Source: Saprospiraceae bacterium (lineage in GTDB: Bacteria > Bacteroidota > Bacteroidia > Chitinophagales > Saprospiraceae). From it: a stretch of DNA of 64,000 nt. Every line of letters starts with the position of its first letter. The first letter of the stretch is position 1. This document shows positions 45,393 to 55,884 of the stretch, in pieces. The translations under genes were made by a program, and so were the position numbers. The notes under the pieces are model-generated. The model had not been told where the DNA came from, did not search any database, and saw nothing but the letters and a program-made list of their open reading frames with translations. The stretch lies in the NCBI GenBank assembly GCA_016714895.1, contig JADKBV010000011.1:682001-746000 (forward strand). Direction: 5' to 3'.

Positions 45393-46632
45393 ATGAAAAT
45401 TTTAGTTGTTATGCCTTTATTTTTGCTATCTTTAATAACAGAAAGTTTATGTCAAAAAGATGTCAACATTGAAAATATGAGTGGTAGAACTGAGTCTTTT
45501 TGGTTGGATTATTTTGGAAAAAAGAAAGAAGCAAGTGCTTTTGAAGGAATTTATACTTTGGTAACTCAAGATTATGATGAAAGAAGAGGATTAAAGACAA
45601 ATGAAAGGGTAGATAAAATTATTGTTGTGCAAATTAATCAATACCATTATATATTATTAGAAAGCGTTAATCATAGATTTAAATATGTAAAGAGTACTGG
45701 ATTGGGTTATTACGTAAAAGGAGAAAGACTTGGAGACTATGATAATATGTCGAAGGATGCCCCCAAATATTTTAATTTTTGGGGAACTGCTTTTGAATTT
45801 AATGAAACAGATAAGTTTAATATAACAATTTTTCCGGTAGACTTTGATGTAAAAGGGGCAAAAGTACCTTATTTGTCAACAGTTGAGAAATATGGCAAAA
45901 ATATCGTAGGTCAAATTATAGATAATAATTTAATATACTCAATCTCCATTGATAAAAACTATTCTGAAATAAAAATACTAAGTAAAGAATTTCCACTAAC
46001 TGAGTCTAATAATAAGTCTTCACCAGAATGGAGCAGTAACGGAACTGGTTTTCTTATTCATGATTCTGGCTATATTGTAACTAATCATCATGTGATTGAT
46101 AGTGCTAGGAAATTGAAATAGAAATGAATTCTAATAAATATAATGCTAATGTAGTAATATTTGACAAAATTAATGATATCGCTATTTTAAAAATTGATTT
46201 TGAAGACGGTCAGATTTTCAATAATGTTATACCATATTGTATTAAAACTGAAATTATAGATGTTGGTTCTTCAGTTTTTACTTAGGTTATCCATATGCTT
46301 TATCTGGGTTCGGAAAGGAATTAAAATTTACTGATGGAAAAATTAGTAGTAAGACAGGATTTAATAATGATATTACGAATTATCAAATTTCTGTTCCAAT
46401 ACAAGCGGGTAATAGCGGAGGACCATTAATTGATATGGATGGTAATATTGTAGGTATTATTACATCTAAAATAGTAAGTAAAGATATTGATAATGTTGGA
46501 TATGCCATAAAAGCTCTTTACCTTAATTCACTATTTCAATTATTGCCAGTTAAGATAAATTTAGATAATAAGTGTTTAGACAAATCAGACATAACAAAAA
46601 GATTAAAAATATCTCACCATTTATTGCTTTAA
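45393..46632 (+). pseudogene. Trypsin-like (S1C/HtrA-type) serine protease (frameshifted)
   Basis: Signal peptide (KILVVMPLFLLSLITESLC, start at 45393 rather than 45294), ~190 unassigned residues, then a trypsin fold with all three catalytic residues: His in GYIVTNHHVIDSA, Asp in INDIAILKID, Ser in QAGNSGGPLIDMDG. Reading them requires a missing A at 46110-46112 and a missing T at 46282-46283 (SSVFTLGYPYALSGFG). A third slip near the end could give SPFIALIKVK. No PDZ domain follows. If the slips are sequencing errors, this is a functional envelope protease; it is the third gene in a row after the HEPN-like and SH3 genes. Confidence 0.65.
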
Positions 46633-46828
46633 TAAAAGTTAAATGAATATTAAATATTGTCTATGCATTTTTGTTCTTATGATTGATATTTTAAGTAAAT
46701 TATTAATAACATTTTGAGCAATTAAAGTAGTCGATTTCGGGAAATGAAACTTTTTAGATGTTATTTATGTTCATTATTTATATTTTAAAATTTAGACTTA
46801 TTATTTTATAATTTGTAATCATAAGGTT

Positions 46829-47242
46829 ATGAAATGCATAATATTACCTCCCCTGTTACCACAAAATTTATCTATTGATAAGTTAAACAGATCATCAGTT
46901 CGAATTAATAAGTTTATAAGTATTGTTCTTGCTAATACCACTGAGTCTAACTTTAAAGTGATTTATAAGGAAGCACTATTTTATATTTTTAAGGCAAAGT
47001 ATAGATCAATATTTATGCAAAAGTATTTGAATCATTTAATTTTAAATTTTCCTAGCTTAAATACATATTTTATAACTCATTCAGAAGAAAGTTTTAAAAA
47101 CAACGTTTTTGGCTCAAAAAATGGTAGACCGTTATCAGGTATTTATACCTATAAGGTTAGTAAAATCTATAGTGGAGTTAGCAGAATTTATGGGAATGCA
47201 AAAGGAAACCCTAAGCCTATTTCAAATTTACCTAGAGAATAG
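46829..47242 (+). CDS. Hypothetical protein
   Basis: 137 residues, Lys/Asn/Ser-rich and of low GC: MKCIILPPLLPQNLSIDKLN, ending GNPKPISNLPRE. No recognised motif, signal peptide or membrane helix. It could be a real small protein or a fragment of a decayed gene, given its surroundings. The next 600 bases (47243-47867) hold no supportable gene. Confidence 0.35.
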   Translation: MKCIILPPLLPQNLSIDKLNRSSVRINKFISIVLANTTESNFKVIYKEALFYIFKAKYRSIFMQKYLNHLILNFPSLNTYFITHSEESFKNNVFGSKNGRPLSGIYTYKVSKIYSGVSRIYGNAKGNPKPISNLPRE

Positions 47243-47535
47243 AAGAATCTGATTTAAATCATTTTTTGATTTAGATTTTTATAAGGAATTACTTGAAGTA
47301 ATCTAAGGAGCTGAAAATTAATACATAAGTATTGGAAAATTTATAACCCCAAAAAAGCTCTTTGCCAAAGATAATGAAATCTCATTTAAAACACTCTAAA
47401 GTTTACTTAAGTGTTTATATTCAACCCATATAACAGCAAGGAGTTATGCTTAAAGAATTAAAGGCAATGTTGGTTTTATTGTTTTGTGTTATTTTGATGT
47501 TATTGACAGGTTCCATTTTTGTCTTTAAGTTTTCC

Positions 47536-47632
47536 AAAACACAAAAATCCATAATATCTGGCTTAAAAGGAGGAGCAAGACCAAAATGTTTCATTTTTAT
47601 ACCGTAATTAAAAATATAGCAGTAAAACGAGT
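47536..47632. repeat. ~95-bp dispersed repeat, copy 1
   Basis: TTCCAAAACACAAAAATCCATAATATC... resembles 50190-50283 over about 95 bases (shared CAAAAATCCATAATATCT, GCTTAAAAG, TTTTTAT). The two copies bracket the decayed PKD/T9SS gene in direct orientation. Origin unknown. Confidence 0.4.
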
Positions 47633-47867
47633 CACCAGAGAACATGACTCACATTTTACAAGATGGATGTTTGTATCTTTTTTGCCCATTTCGCTTGAAG
47701 AGGTTTATCTTTTTTTAACTTTTGTCGAAAAAATATTTTGCCGGATTTTAGAATCAGTACCAAAACTAAAAAAAATTATACGAGCATCATACGGATATGT
47801 TTTCAGAGAGAATCGACATGAGTACACATCGGGCTTCTATTTTCTTTTTATACATTTGGCTGTTGTG

Positions 47868-49992
47868 TTATTCTTTTAGTACACATATTTTGTTAAAAAG
47901 AATAACATTTTTGTTCGTATCTTCAATCTTCAGAAAATATATTCCGGAAGTTACATGGTCCAATAATAAAACTTTACTTTCTGTCGGGGGTACTATCAGT
48001 TGACCTGAAGAAGAATAAAGGGATATAATGATCTTTTTATCGTTTTTTGTCCTGATATATACCTTGTCTTTGACCGGATTTGGATATATAAAAATTTGAG
48101 GGCCATCCGGTTCTGATACACTTGTAATTAAATCCTCTCCGTTACAATCTTCATCTATACCATTATTAGGAATTTCATTCGCCATTGGGTGAATCAATGG
48201 GTCGTCATCATTACAGTCTTCCCGATTGTAAAACCATCTCCATCATAGTCATTAAAATTATTACAATTTACATTATCATAAAATTTGTCTTGGTATATTT
48301 CACTTTTATTATCCTGACGGTAGGTTACATATAGGGTACTGTCATTTTCTGCAAAACTCTTTACAAAATTATCATTATTACATTTAAGATAATGACTTGT
48401 CAAAAATCCATCTTTAGTCAACTTCACATCCTGAAATTCATCTCTAAATAATATGGTTCGATCATCTATGATTTGCAGAATTTGTGCGATTTTTTGGTCT
48501 TTTCTGATCCAGGACAATCCTCCATCTGAAGAAGTATAGAGGTTTTTATCGATATCAATTCCATACCCAAAAGTTGGGTTAACAAAGTGAATGTTTTTCA
48601 TCTTTGGCTGTAAATGTATAAATGAAAATGTCTTTCCATTATCTACGGATTTTAATAGAATATAATTACCTAAATCTATCAAACCCTGTATCCTATTGCT
48701 ATTATGGTGTCCCCGGAAATCAAACTGACATCGAGTATCCTTGCATTATCTTGTAAGTCAATTTGCGCCCAGCTTTCTCCATAATCATTGGTAAGGTGAT
48801 AATATTTTCTGTATGCTCTCCCGGAAGAAGAAGTGTACCATTTTACCTGTAACTAAATTTCGTACATAATATGATCCTTCAACGGAAGGAGACCATGTCT
48901 TGCCACCATCTTCTGTAATAAATATATTAGGCTTTAATGACGTGCCTGCATCAGCCGTACAAAATATACCAATTTTTTCATCCCACAATTTAATATCAAA
49001 ATGGTCCGTTTTTTACAGCAGGGTTTATGATTAATGCTTCTTGCCATGTCTGACCCCTGTCTTCTGACCTGAGTATAATCGTGTCTAAAGTTAAAAGTAA
49101 TAAATTACCTTTACTTTTCAATGCACCGGCATTTCCTTCCACTTCATTGATTTTTTTTACATTTTGTCTAAAACAAAGGCTGGCTGTTTCCTGAATGACT
49201 AACTGATTTCCTGTACATTTATCAAAAGATTTTAGTGTAACAGAATAACATCCCGGGTTCAAATATGTATGATTGGGATTGAATTCAGCAGAAGTATATC
49301 CATCTCCAAAATCCCATTCCACCGAATCTATACAGACTCGTGTTTTTAATTTGCAAATCAAGATCATTGGTCTCAAATTCGAATGCTAATTTTGGACTTA
49401 CACAAGCGTATTCATCACAAAGTTCCGGTTCGGTTCCTTCAAGTAGTAAGGTATCTCCGACTTTAGCACAAACAAAGGAAGGTCCACCTTCAAAGTCACT
49501 CCCATGCTGCGATAAGCCCTCCGTTTACATCTCCTATTCCTTCAACAATAGTTCTTTTTACATTATGTAAGGTAAGCTCAAACTTATACCTGTTGCGCCC
49601 ATCACTATAAGTTTGATTCTCCTTTTTTACAACTCTAAATTTTTGTCCTTGATATAACACAGAATCGCCTACTTCTCCTCCAAAATCATACAATTGAATT
49701 TTAGTCGAAGAATATTTATAATTCAAAAACACTTCTTCATCTTCTACTGAAAGATAGATAAAGGAATTATAACGATGATCAGCATATACCAATACGGGGC
49801 GCCCATGTAAAGAGTCTTTTCTAACATAAGAAAAAGAAGTATTAAAAGTTCCATCAAAAAAATTATAGTGCTTGAATTGATTGATAAACCTTCGATAGAA
49901 AATAAATCCTCGAGGTTTTGAGCTTGACAAAAAGAAAGCTTGTAATTGACGGATAACAAAATAATCAAAAGTTGCATTAAAACAAATTTCAT
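47868..49992 (-). pseudogene. Large T9SS-sorted PKD/BNR/MopE-motif protein, multiply frameshifted
   Basis: Fragments in order on the minus strand: signal peptide MKFVLMQLLIILLSVNYKLS (from 49992), a frameshift near 49880 into FDGTFNTSFSYVRKDSLHG, a PKD domain (VEWDFGDGYTSAEFNPNHTY), BNR repeats (ITEDGGKTWSPS, SVDNGKTFSFIH, SSDGGLSWIRKD), a MopE-type metal-binding motif ([11 protein letters not shown] then [10 protein letters not shown] after a shift at ~48194) and a type A sorting domain ([20 protein letters not shown]). At least five frame changes are needed. It once encoded a secreted surface protein of about 700 residues. Confidence 0.7.
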
Positions 49993-50189
49993 AATTTTGA
50001 ACCATAAAAATTCTTCTTCATATTATCTGTTTATAAAAGTTACATACCATAAAAATAACACGTGCCCAAAATAGAAAAATGACGATAAAATATTCCTATC
50101 TTTTTGGGTGCAACCACTCATGCCATTTCAGATATAAAAGTAAAAATATTCTGTCGGATTATTAATCATTTCTCCCGAAATATTTTCCA

Positions 50190-50283
50190 TAACGCAAAAA
50201 TCCATAATATCTTGCTTAAAAGCAGCAGAGAAATCAAAATGCACCATTTTTATCCCAGAATTCAAAATGTAGTAGGAAAACTG
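50190..50283. repeat. ~95-bp dispersed repeat, copy 2
   Basis: Partner of 47536-47632, in the same orientation, just upstream of the start of the decayed T9SS gene. Confidence 0.4.
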
Positions 50284-50294
50284 TAATACAACCA

Positions 50295-50498
50295 TTTTTT
50301 AACCACTCAGAACACACAGCAACACAAAGTAGATTTTCTTAGTAAATCTAAGTGCACTTAGTGGTTGTAAAAAAGAAATACACCCCATTATTTTGAACCA
50401 ACTCAGAACACACAGGAAGCCCCCCATGTTTGAACCACCAGCAGGACATGAAGTGAAATTACTTAGTGAATCTAAGTGTCCTTAGTGGTTGTAAAAAA
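50295..50498. repeat. Two tandem AACCACT...AGTGGTT elements
   Basis: Each begins (A)ACCA(A)CTCAGAACACACAG and ends CTTAGTGGTTGTAAAAAA (ends near 50374 and 50498), so the termini are imperfect inverted repeats. Sequences of this pattern are widespread intergenic repeats. The first is about 80 bp, the second about 105 bp. Confidence 0.5.
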
Positions 50499-50612
50499 TT
50501 ACTCCGACAGTTCCTTCTTCAGGGTTTGCTGCACAAACTGGTTGAGGCTCAAACCTTCTTTGGTGGCTTTGATAAAGGCCGGCTCGTGGAGTTTAAGATC
50601 TGAATACAAAGC
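50499..50612 (-). pseudogene. Remnant of a HicB-like antitoxin C-terminus
   Basis: The minus-strand frame ending at the TAA at 50499 encodes LYSDLKLHEPAFIKATKEGL followed by SLNQFVQQTLKKELSE, the ribbon-helix-helix end of HicB-type antitoxins (normally K.HE...KAT.EG.SLNQF). The upstream part of the gene and the HicA toxin are missing. Confidence 0.5.
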
Positions 50613-50680
50613 CTGTTATCATAAAATCTTATGATGAGCATCATAACGGGTAGAGGTGTTTTTACTTTAATTTTGTAACT

Positions 50681-51069
50681 ATGAGAAACAGAGTAATATT
50701 TGTTGTTTTGTCTTTATTGTCACTGATGTTTTCAGTCAGTATGTATACCGATTGGAGAGGGTATGACCATGGCCTGTTTTATTGGGGTCAGGCGGTACTT
50801 CCCCTGGACTTACCCCGGCATTGGATGGGTTTATTAGGCACAGAATATGAATCTGTTTTGTTATACAATATACCCGACGGACTTGGATGTTTGCTCTTTG
50901 TGCGATGATTGTTGCGGTTTGGGGTATTTCTGATAAATATAATGTGGGTATATGGTTATTTTTAGCTTTGATGTCAGGCGTGATTTTGGAAATATTTCAA
51001 TATACCGGCTTTGTCCCAGGTACTTTTGATTGGTTTTGTATGAAAAAGAACCGCTTGATAATCCGATAG
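50681..51069 (+). pseudogene. VanZ-like membrane protein (frameshifted, 3' truncated)
   Basis: VIFVVLSLLSLMFSVSMYTD gives a first membrane helix, then YESVLLYNIPDGL. One missing T near 50883 continues in the next frame as WMFALCAMIVAVWG and GVILEIFQYTGFVPGTFDW, the typical VanZ-like E.Q..G..PGTFD motif. After FDW the frame is lost (FCMKKNRLIIR) and sequence similar to the start of the next secreted protein follows. A deletion or misjoin fusing two genes would explain this. Confidence 0.55.
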
Positions 51070-51440
51070 GTCCGGTGATTTATTACAGCCTGACGCTTCT
51101 GGACAAAGAAACCAATCAACCTGTTTCCGGAATTTATGTAAAGGCATATTGGAACATAGCTTTTTGTGATGAATTTGCCCCATGTCCATTAAAATGTTTG
51201 ATGCTTACGCCAAGAAGTATAGATGATAATACTGCGGAACATTTTACCAATGCCAATGGCAATATTAACGGGCAAACTTTTCCATTTTTATTCAGAGATA
51301 AAAAGGACAGGGTTTTGGTGACCTTTAATGTGGAAGATACCCACGGGGTGTATGTTGCCAAACGAATCAGTTTTAGATATGACTATACCAATAACTCACA
51401 ATCTTACACCGCTTATTTACTTAAAAATGACGCCTTATGA
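51030..51440 (+). CDS. CarboxypepD_reg-like domain protein, N-terminus missing
   Basis: VIYYSLTLLDKETNQPVSGI begins a carboxypeptidase-regulatory-like Ig domain and the rest (ANGNINGQTFPFLFRDKKDR, VTFNVEDTHGVYVAKRISFR) continues it. No signal peptide, although its fold and neighbours are those of exported proteins; the 5' end overlaps the truncated VanZ-like gene. Overlaps the next gene start by 4 nt (ATGA), which suggests translational coupling. Confidence 0.55.
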   Translation: MVLYEKEPLDNPIGPVIYYSLTLLDKETNQPVSGIYVKAYWNIAFCDEFAPCPLKCLMLTPRSIDDNTAEHFTNANGNINGQTFPFLFRDKKDRVLVTFNVEDTHGVYVAKRISFRYDYTNNSQSYTAYLLKNDAL

Positions 51441-53069
51441 AACGTTTATACCCTATGTTTATCATGTTTTGGGCTTCTGTCGTAAGCAGCCAATCATTTG
51501 AATTTATTGAAACCAATCCATTTAATATCCAATTGGTAAATTTTATGGATACCAATAAATTAGCCTTGAAATACGATTTTATTGATGCTGACAAAGACGG
51601 AGATCTTGACCTGAATCTTATGGGTTTGGGAGAATCTGATACTATTTCTGCCAGTCAGATTTACAATCAGAGATATTTCACGGAATATCAGGAAAACATT
51701 GGTACCAGAAATGTACCTTTATTTAATACCAGGGAAAATCGTTTTCCTAATTTTTCATTTCCCAAAGGGAAAGGTTTTATGATACCTTCCTCAGCTGACC
51801 TCAATGGAGACGGATATGTCGATTTTGTTGTCAGTTCAGAAGTGGATTTATATGATGCTCAATATTTGCAATTTCAGATGTCAGATGGCAACGGAGGTTT
51901 TGTTGTCACGAATTGTCTGGATTGGGGATTGGATCCGTTTCCGGCATTTAGTTTTTTAATGCCAAAACTGACTGATTTAGACCATGACGGGGATTTTGAT
52001 ATTTTGTTGGGGGCTATAGAAAGGGCTATGATGATAACAATGAAGCGATTGATATTCCGGTTTATTTTTTATGCAAAACACCGGTAATGCCTCTAGCCAA
52101 AATTTTGGGTTGGTTTGAAAATCCATACGGTCTTGTGCCCCTGACAGGAAATTCTTTTTACCACCGGAGATATTGATATGGATGGTGATATAGATCTGCT
52201 TACTTTTGATGAATGAAGATGATGTAACGATTGTCCATTATATCCAAAACATTGCGGCTCCCGGTCAAAAACCTCGATTTGCTGCGCCGGTAGTTTCTCC
52301 TTTTGGTTTGCCTGTGGCAGGTGCGGAAACCGTATTTATTTTTCCTGAATTGGCAGATATTGATACAGACGGAGATCTGGACTTGTTTTTTATGTTTCTT
52401 ACAGACGAACTTACCGAGTTAAGGTATTACCGCAATAATATGTGTGCCTGACAGTGACGTGATCAGAGTCAGCTTGTGCCAGGAGAGGTATATGAATATG
52501 AAAATCAGACATTTTCTGTTGCCGGAGATTATTATATCCAAAAAGAAAATGATCAGGGATGTATCACTGTTGTCCATCTGATAATTGAAATAGTACCCGA
52601 TTTTCAGGTAGTTATGCAGCAAAACGGAAATGTTTTATCTGTTCCTGATATTTTGGGATATACATACAGATGGTTTGACTGTACCACAGGGTTGTTTATT
52701 GACATGGCAACAAGTGAAATATTTACACCGACATATTCCGGTTCCTTTGCTGTTGAGGTCACGGATGATTCCGGATGTAAACATATTTCTGCTTGTATCA
52801 CCGTTATCATCATCGGAACAAACGACATTATACCTAAGATCCAATTACATATTTCGCCTAATCCGAGTGATGGTATGTTACGTATACGCCACAACCATTC
52901 AAAACCCGTATCTGATATTCGGATTTACAGTATTGACGGGGCTTGTGTTTTTGAAGGAAAATCACACGACAATAGTGTAGACTTGTCCGGTTTAAACAAC
53001 GGTCTTTATGTGATCAGGTTTGATTTCGGACAGGAAGTGGTGGTCAAACGAGTTGTGATTCAAAAATAA
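51437..53069 (+). pseudogene. FG-GAP/VCBS-repeat T9SS protein, frameshifted
   Basis: Signal peptide (LYPMFIMFWASVVSSQS), then integrin-like calcium loops: DADKDGDLDLN, DLNGDGYVDF, DLDHDGDFDI, DIDMDGDIDL, DIDTDGDLDL. The frame breaks near 52010, again near 52160, 52210 and 52460. The last segment contains a T9SS sorting domain (LHISPNPSDGMLRIRHNHSK, IRIYSIDGACVFEG, GLNNGLYVIRFDF). The first frame (51437-52087) and the last (52476-53069) are the longest intact parts. Expected role: Ca-stabilised surface propeller, possibly adhesive. Confidence 0.7.
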
Positions 53070-53071
53070 AA

Positions 53072-53413
53072 ATGCAAAGGATTCGGTATATATTCATTTT
53101 TTGATTGTGGCGGGGTTTGTATTTGCCGCTTTAAACAAAATAAACCGGACGGAATAGTGGTAAAAACAGCCATTCAACACCTATTTTTCTGCATGTCAAT
53201 CATTGGCTCAGGAAGATGGTTGTTAAAGATCCGCGATTGGCCTCAGAAGTTGATCATGTTATTGAATCCAAACCCTATTTGAAAAAAGTAAGGCAACAAT
53301 TTATTAATGAGTATTACAAAAAACCCGGGAATGGGAATGCACTATTTTTGGATTTTATGTTGTATAAACGTAACCAAAGCCTTGTGTTTTCTTCCCGGAA
53401 TAACGCGAAATAG
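53072..53413 (+). pseudogene. Small unknown gene, frameshifted
   Basis: MQRIRYIFIF with a membrane helix (LIVAGFVFAA) starts at 53072 and, after one or two slips, continues as VVKDPRLASEVDHVIESKPY, LKKVRQQFINEYYKKPGNGN to 53413. Not recognised. Follows the VCBS gene on the same strand. Confidence 0.4.
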
Positions 53414-53547
53414 AAAATCCATGTTTTGGTTTTTACAGATGTTCGTCCCGAGAAAATGAGAACAGCTTCAGATTACCCTAAGCGCTACAACTATATACTT
53501 TATCTTTATGGATATATTTTAAACGCGGATAGGTAGACTTGAGGAAA

Positions 53548-53580
53548 AAAATGGCAGTAAGATTTTTTTACTGCCATTTT
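53548..53580. terminator. Bidirectional intrinsic terminator
   Basis: AAAATGGCAGTAA (53548-53560) pairs with TTACTGCCATTTT (53568-53580), flanked by A and T runs on both sides, between convergent genes. Confidence 0.75.
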
Positions 53581-53598
53581 ATATTTTTTAGATATTAC

Positions 53599-54173
53599 CT
53601 AAAAACCGTAATACAAACCTAAACTAAAAGGTGCTTGTGATGTATTTACATTAAGTCCAAAAGTATTAACGCCACTATCGTCAACATCCGGGTTGGAAGT
53701 GCTGGCGAATCCCAGGGCTCCCATTCTGCCGGCTACAGACCATTTATCCGATAGATTATACCAAATACCCATATCAAGGAGAGCACCAAAAGTGTTAAGG
53801 GAAAATCGTTGTCCAGAACTGTAAATTTATCAGAACCATAGGTAACATTCAAACCTGCGAAAATGTGAAATTTTTCAGATGCATTCCAGAATTTTCTGAG
53901 ATAAACAAGTCCGGAAAAGCCACTGAAGTCATTACCATCTTCTGTACCACCACTAATTCCAACGTTTACGCCTATGGCCATATTGTCTTTAAAAAAATAA
54001 CCAAATTCAGGTGCAAATGTCCAATCTGTATTTGCTTCGGCACCTTCAAATTTAGCTTTAGAAGAGGTAAACCCTAAACTACCACCCAAATACTTTGTAC
54101 CCGACGTAATTTGTGCGTTTAACACAAATGAAAAAACGACAAAAGAAAAGACTAGAAAATTCTTAAGTTTCAT
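53599..54173 (-). pseudogene. Outer-membrane beta-barrel protein (one frameshift)
   Basis: Signal peptide (KNFLVFSFVVFSFVLNA), then alternating strands: TKYLGGSLGFTSSKAKFEG, FAPEFGYFFKDNMAIGVNVG, FSGFSGLVYLRKFWNASEKF, HIFAGLNVTYGSDKFTV. The frame running to 53733 ends wrongly after DNDF; allowing a slip near 53800 (GGGAAAATCG) continues as FGALLDMGIWYNLSDKWSVA and finishes GLYYGF at 53599, with the terminal Phe expected for outer-membrane barrels. About 190 residues, the size of small OmpW/OmpX-like porins. Probably functional if the slip is an error. Confidence 0.7.
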
Positions 54174-54501
54174 AATAAAAATTTTGTGGTTAATGAATAA
54201 TTAATCAAAAATAAACAAATTGTTTACATTGAACAGAAGTTTGTATATGTTTTTTTTAAATATGTTTTTTTGTAGAAGGAGATCTGTTATAAATGTTTGA
54301 TAGGTAAACGATTAGTAATAATGGTTAATAGACCTTTCTGAATGGGGAATGCCTGATAAAGTTGATTAAAACCGCGTAGTCTTTAAAAAAACCTCAATCT
54401 CAATGATTTATATCATGTCCATGGCATCCATAAATTCTGTTATTTGAGGAATCATCCGGTCACTGCAAACGTTATACGTTTAATAAACAAAATATAAAAC
54501 C

Positions 54502-55398
54502 ATGAAAAATGTAATGTTGTTTGTTTGTTTTTTCCTCTTGATGCTCGGAAGCATCCGCATTAAAGCACAAGTGGGATTTATGCAGGACAGTACCTACATC
54601 TTTGAAATGAAAGATGGTAATACCTACATCGGTACCGTCCAGGTGATTGAAGAAAATAAAATTTATGAAGTCACCACCAAAATTGGTGTTCTGTGGCTAC
54701 AACAATCGGATATTATCACCGTTAAAAAAATGGACACTTCTAATGTAGTTGCGGGAAATTATTGGCCTACCAATCCACATTCCAGCAGATATTTTTTCAG
54801 TCCCAGTGGTTATGGTCTCCGCAAAGGGGAAGGATACTATCAGAATGCATGGATATTATTCAACCAGGTCTCCTACGGGTTTTCTGATTATTTTTCCATG
54901 GGAGTCGGAACTATTCCTACTTTTTTATTTGGTGCCGGTGGTGATTTTTTACCGGTATGGATTACTCCGAAATTTAATATGCCATACCAAAATGGCAAGG
55001 GCGCTTTTGGGGTTGGAAGTATTTTATTAGGTGTTATGGGAGATGATGATGTCAGTACCGGGGTGGGATTGGTCTATGGTACCAATACTTTCGGTACGAG
55101 AGATAAACAACTCACTTTGGGTATAGGATTTGGATATGATACGGATGGAGGATTCAGCAGATATCCTGTTTTTAATGCCAGTGGTTTGATCAGGACAGGA
55201 AAAAACTGGGCTTTTGTCACAGAAAATTACTTTTTTACGTTTGACGAATTCGGAGCATTAATCAGCGGAGGTGCCCGATACATGGGGAAACGAATGGCGC
55301 TCGATTTCGGAGGATTTATTCCTGTGTTTGCAGATGTGGATGGTCTTTTTGTGATACCTTGGCTGAGTATAAGTGTTCCTTTTGGCAAAAGGTATTAA
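54502..55398 (+). CDS. Exported protein, probable outer-membrane barrel, function unknown
   Basis: Signal peptide (NVMLFVCFFLLMLGSIRIKA), then a short beta domain (YIFEMKDGNTYIGTVQVIEE, IGVLWLQQSDIITVKKMD) resembling small SH3-like folds, and ~210 residues of Gly/aromatic-rich strands (YGFSDYFSMGVGTIPTFLFG, LTLGIGFGYDTDGGFSRYP, MGKRMALDFGGFIPVFADV). The C-terminus ISVPFGKRY ends in an aromatic residue as barrels do. Stands alone, with 328 bases upstream that hold no gene. Confidence 0.65.
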   Translation: MKNVMLFVCFFLLMLGSIRIKAQVGFMQDSTYIFEMKDGNTYIGTVQVIEENKIYEVTTKIGVLWLQQSDIITVKKMDTSNVVAGNYWPTNPHSSRYFFSPSGYGLRKGEGYYQNAWILFNQVSYGFSDYFSMGVGTIPTFLFGAGGDFLPVWITPKFNMPYQNGKGAFGVGSILLGVMGDDDVSTGVGLVYGTNTFGTRDKQLTLGIGFGYDTDGGFSRYPVFNASGLIRTGKNWAFVTENYFFTFDEFGALISGGARYMGKRMALDFGGFIPVFADVDGLFVIPWLSISVPFGKRY

Positions 55399-55520
55399 GG
55401 CGAACATCATATTATGAAATTACCTGGCTTCTTTTTTCATTAAAAATTTTAGGTAAACAATAATTTGGCTGTTTTTTACAACCGAAAGGATGAACGACTG
55501 TTACGGTCAAAAATAAAATC

Positions 55521-55693
55521 ATGTTCGGATTATTTAAGAAAAAAAGTAAATCAGAAGTTTTGTTGGAAAAATACAAAAAGCTTCAGGAAGAGCTTTTCGT
55601 TTGTCATCCGTAGACCGAAAAGCAGCTGATGCCAAACTGGGTGAAGCGGAAGAGGTTATGAAAGAAATAGAAGGCCTGTCACAAACCACATAA
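55521..55693 (+). pseudogene. Lacal_2735-family small protein (one missing base)
   Basis: MFGLFKKKSKSEVLLEKYKK, LQEE, then with one missing G near 55584 AFRLSSVDRKAADAKLGEA, EEVMKEIEGL. The family pattern MFGLFKK...LE.KY..L..EAF.LS..DRK..D.K..EA..V...IE is clear. Very small (about 57 residues), cytoplasmic, function unknown. Likely intact in reality. Confidence 0.65.
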
Positions 55694-55884
55694 CGTAACA
55701 CATTTTGTATTATGAATAAACTGTTTGTGTTTATATCAACAAAGTAACCTTACAAAAAATTTGTGAAAGTAATCGTGAAGACCTATATTTGTCTTGCGGT
55801 TTTGATTCGTGTTTTGTTAAAAGGGTATAAACCCAAAAAGCCGGCAGGAGTCTTTTTATTTTCACCTCATTCACTTTTTTTTGT

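Noticed and set aside
47421..47645. 74-residue minus-strand ORF
   Set aside because: Lies over the dispersed ~95-bp repeat and shows no domain.
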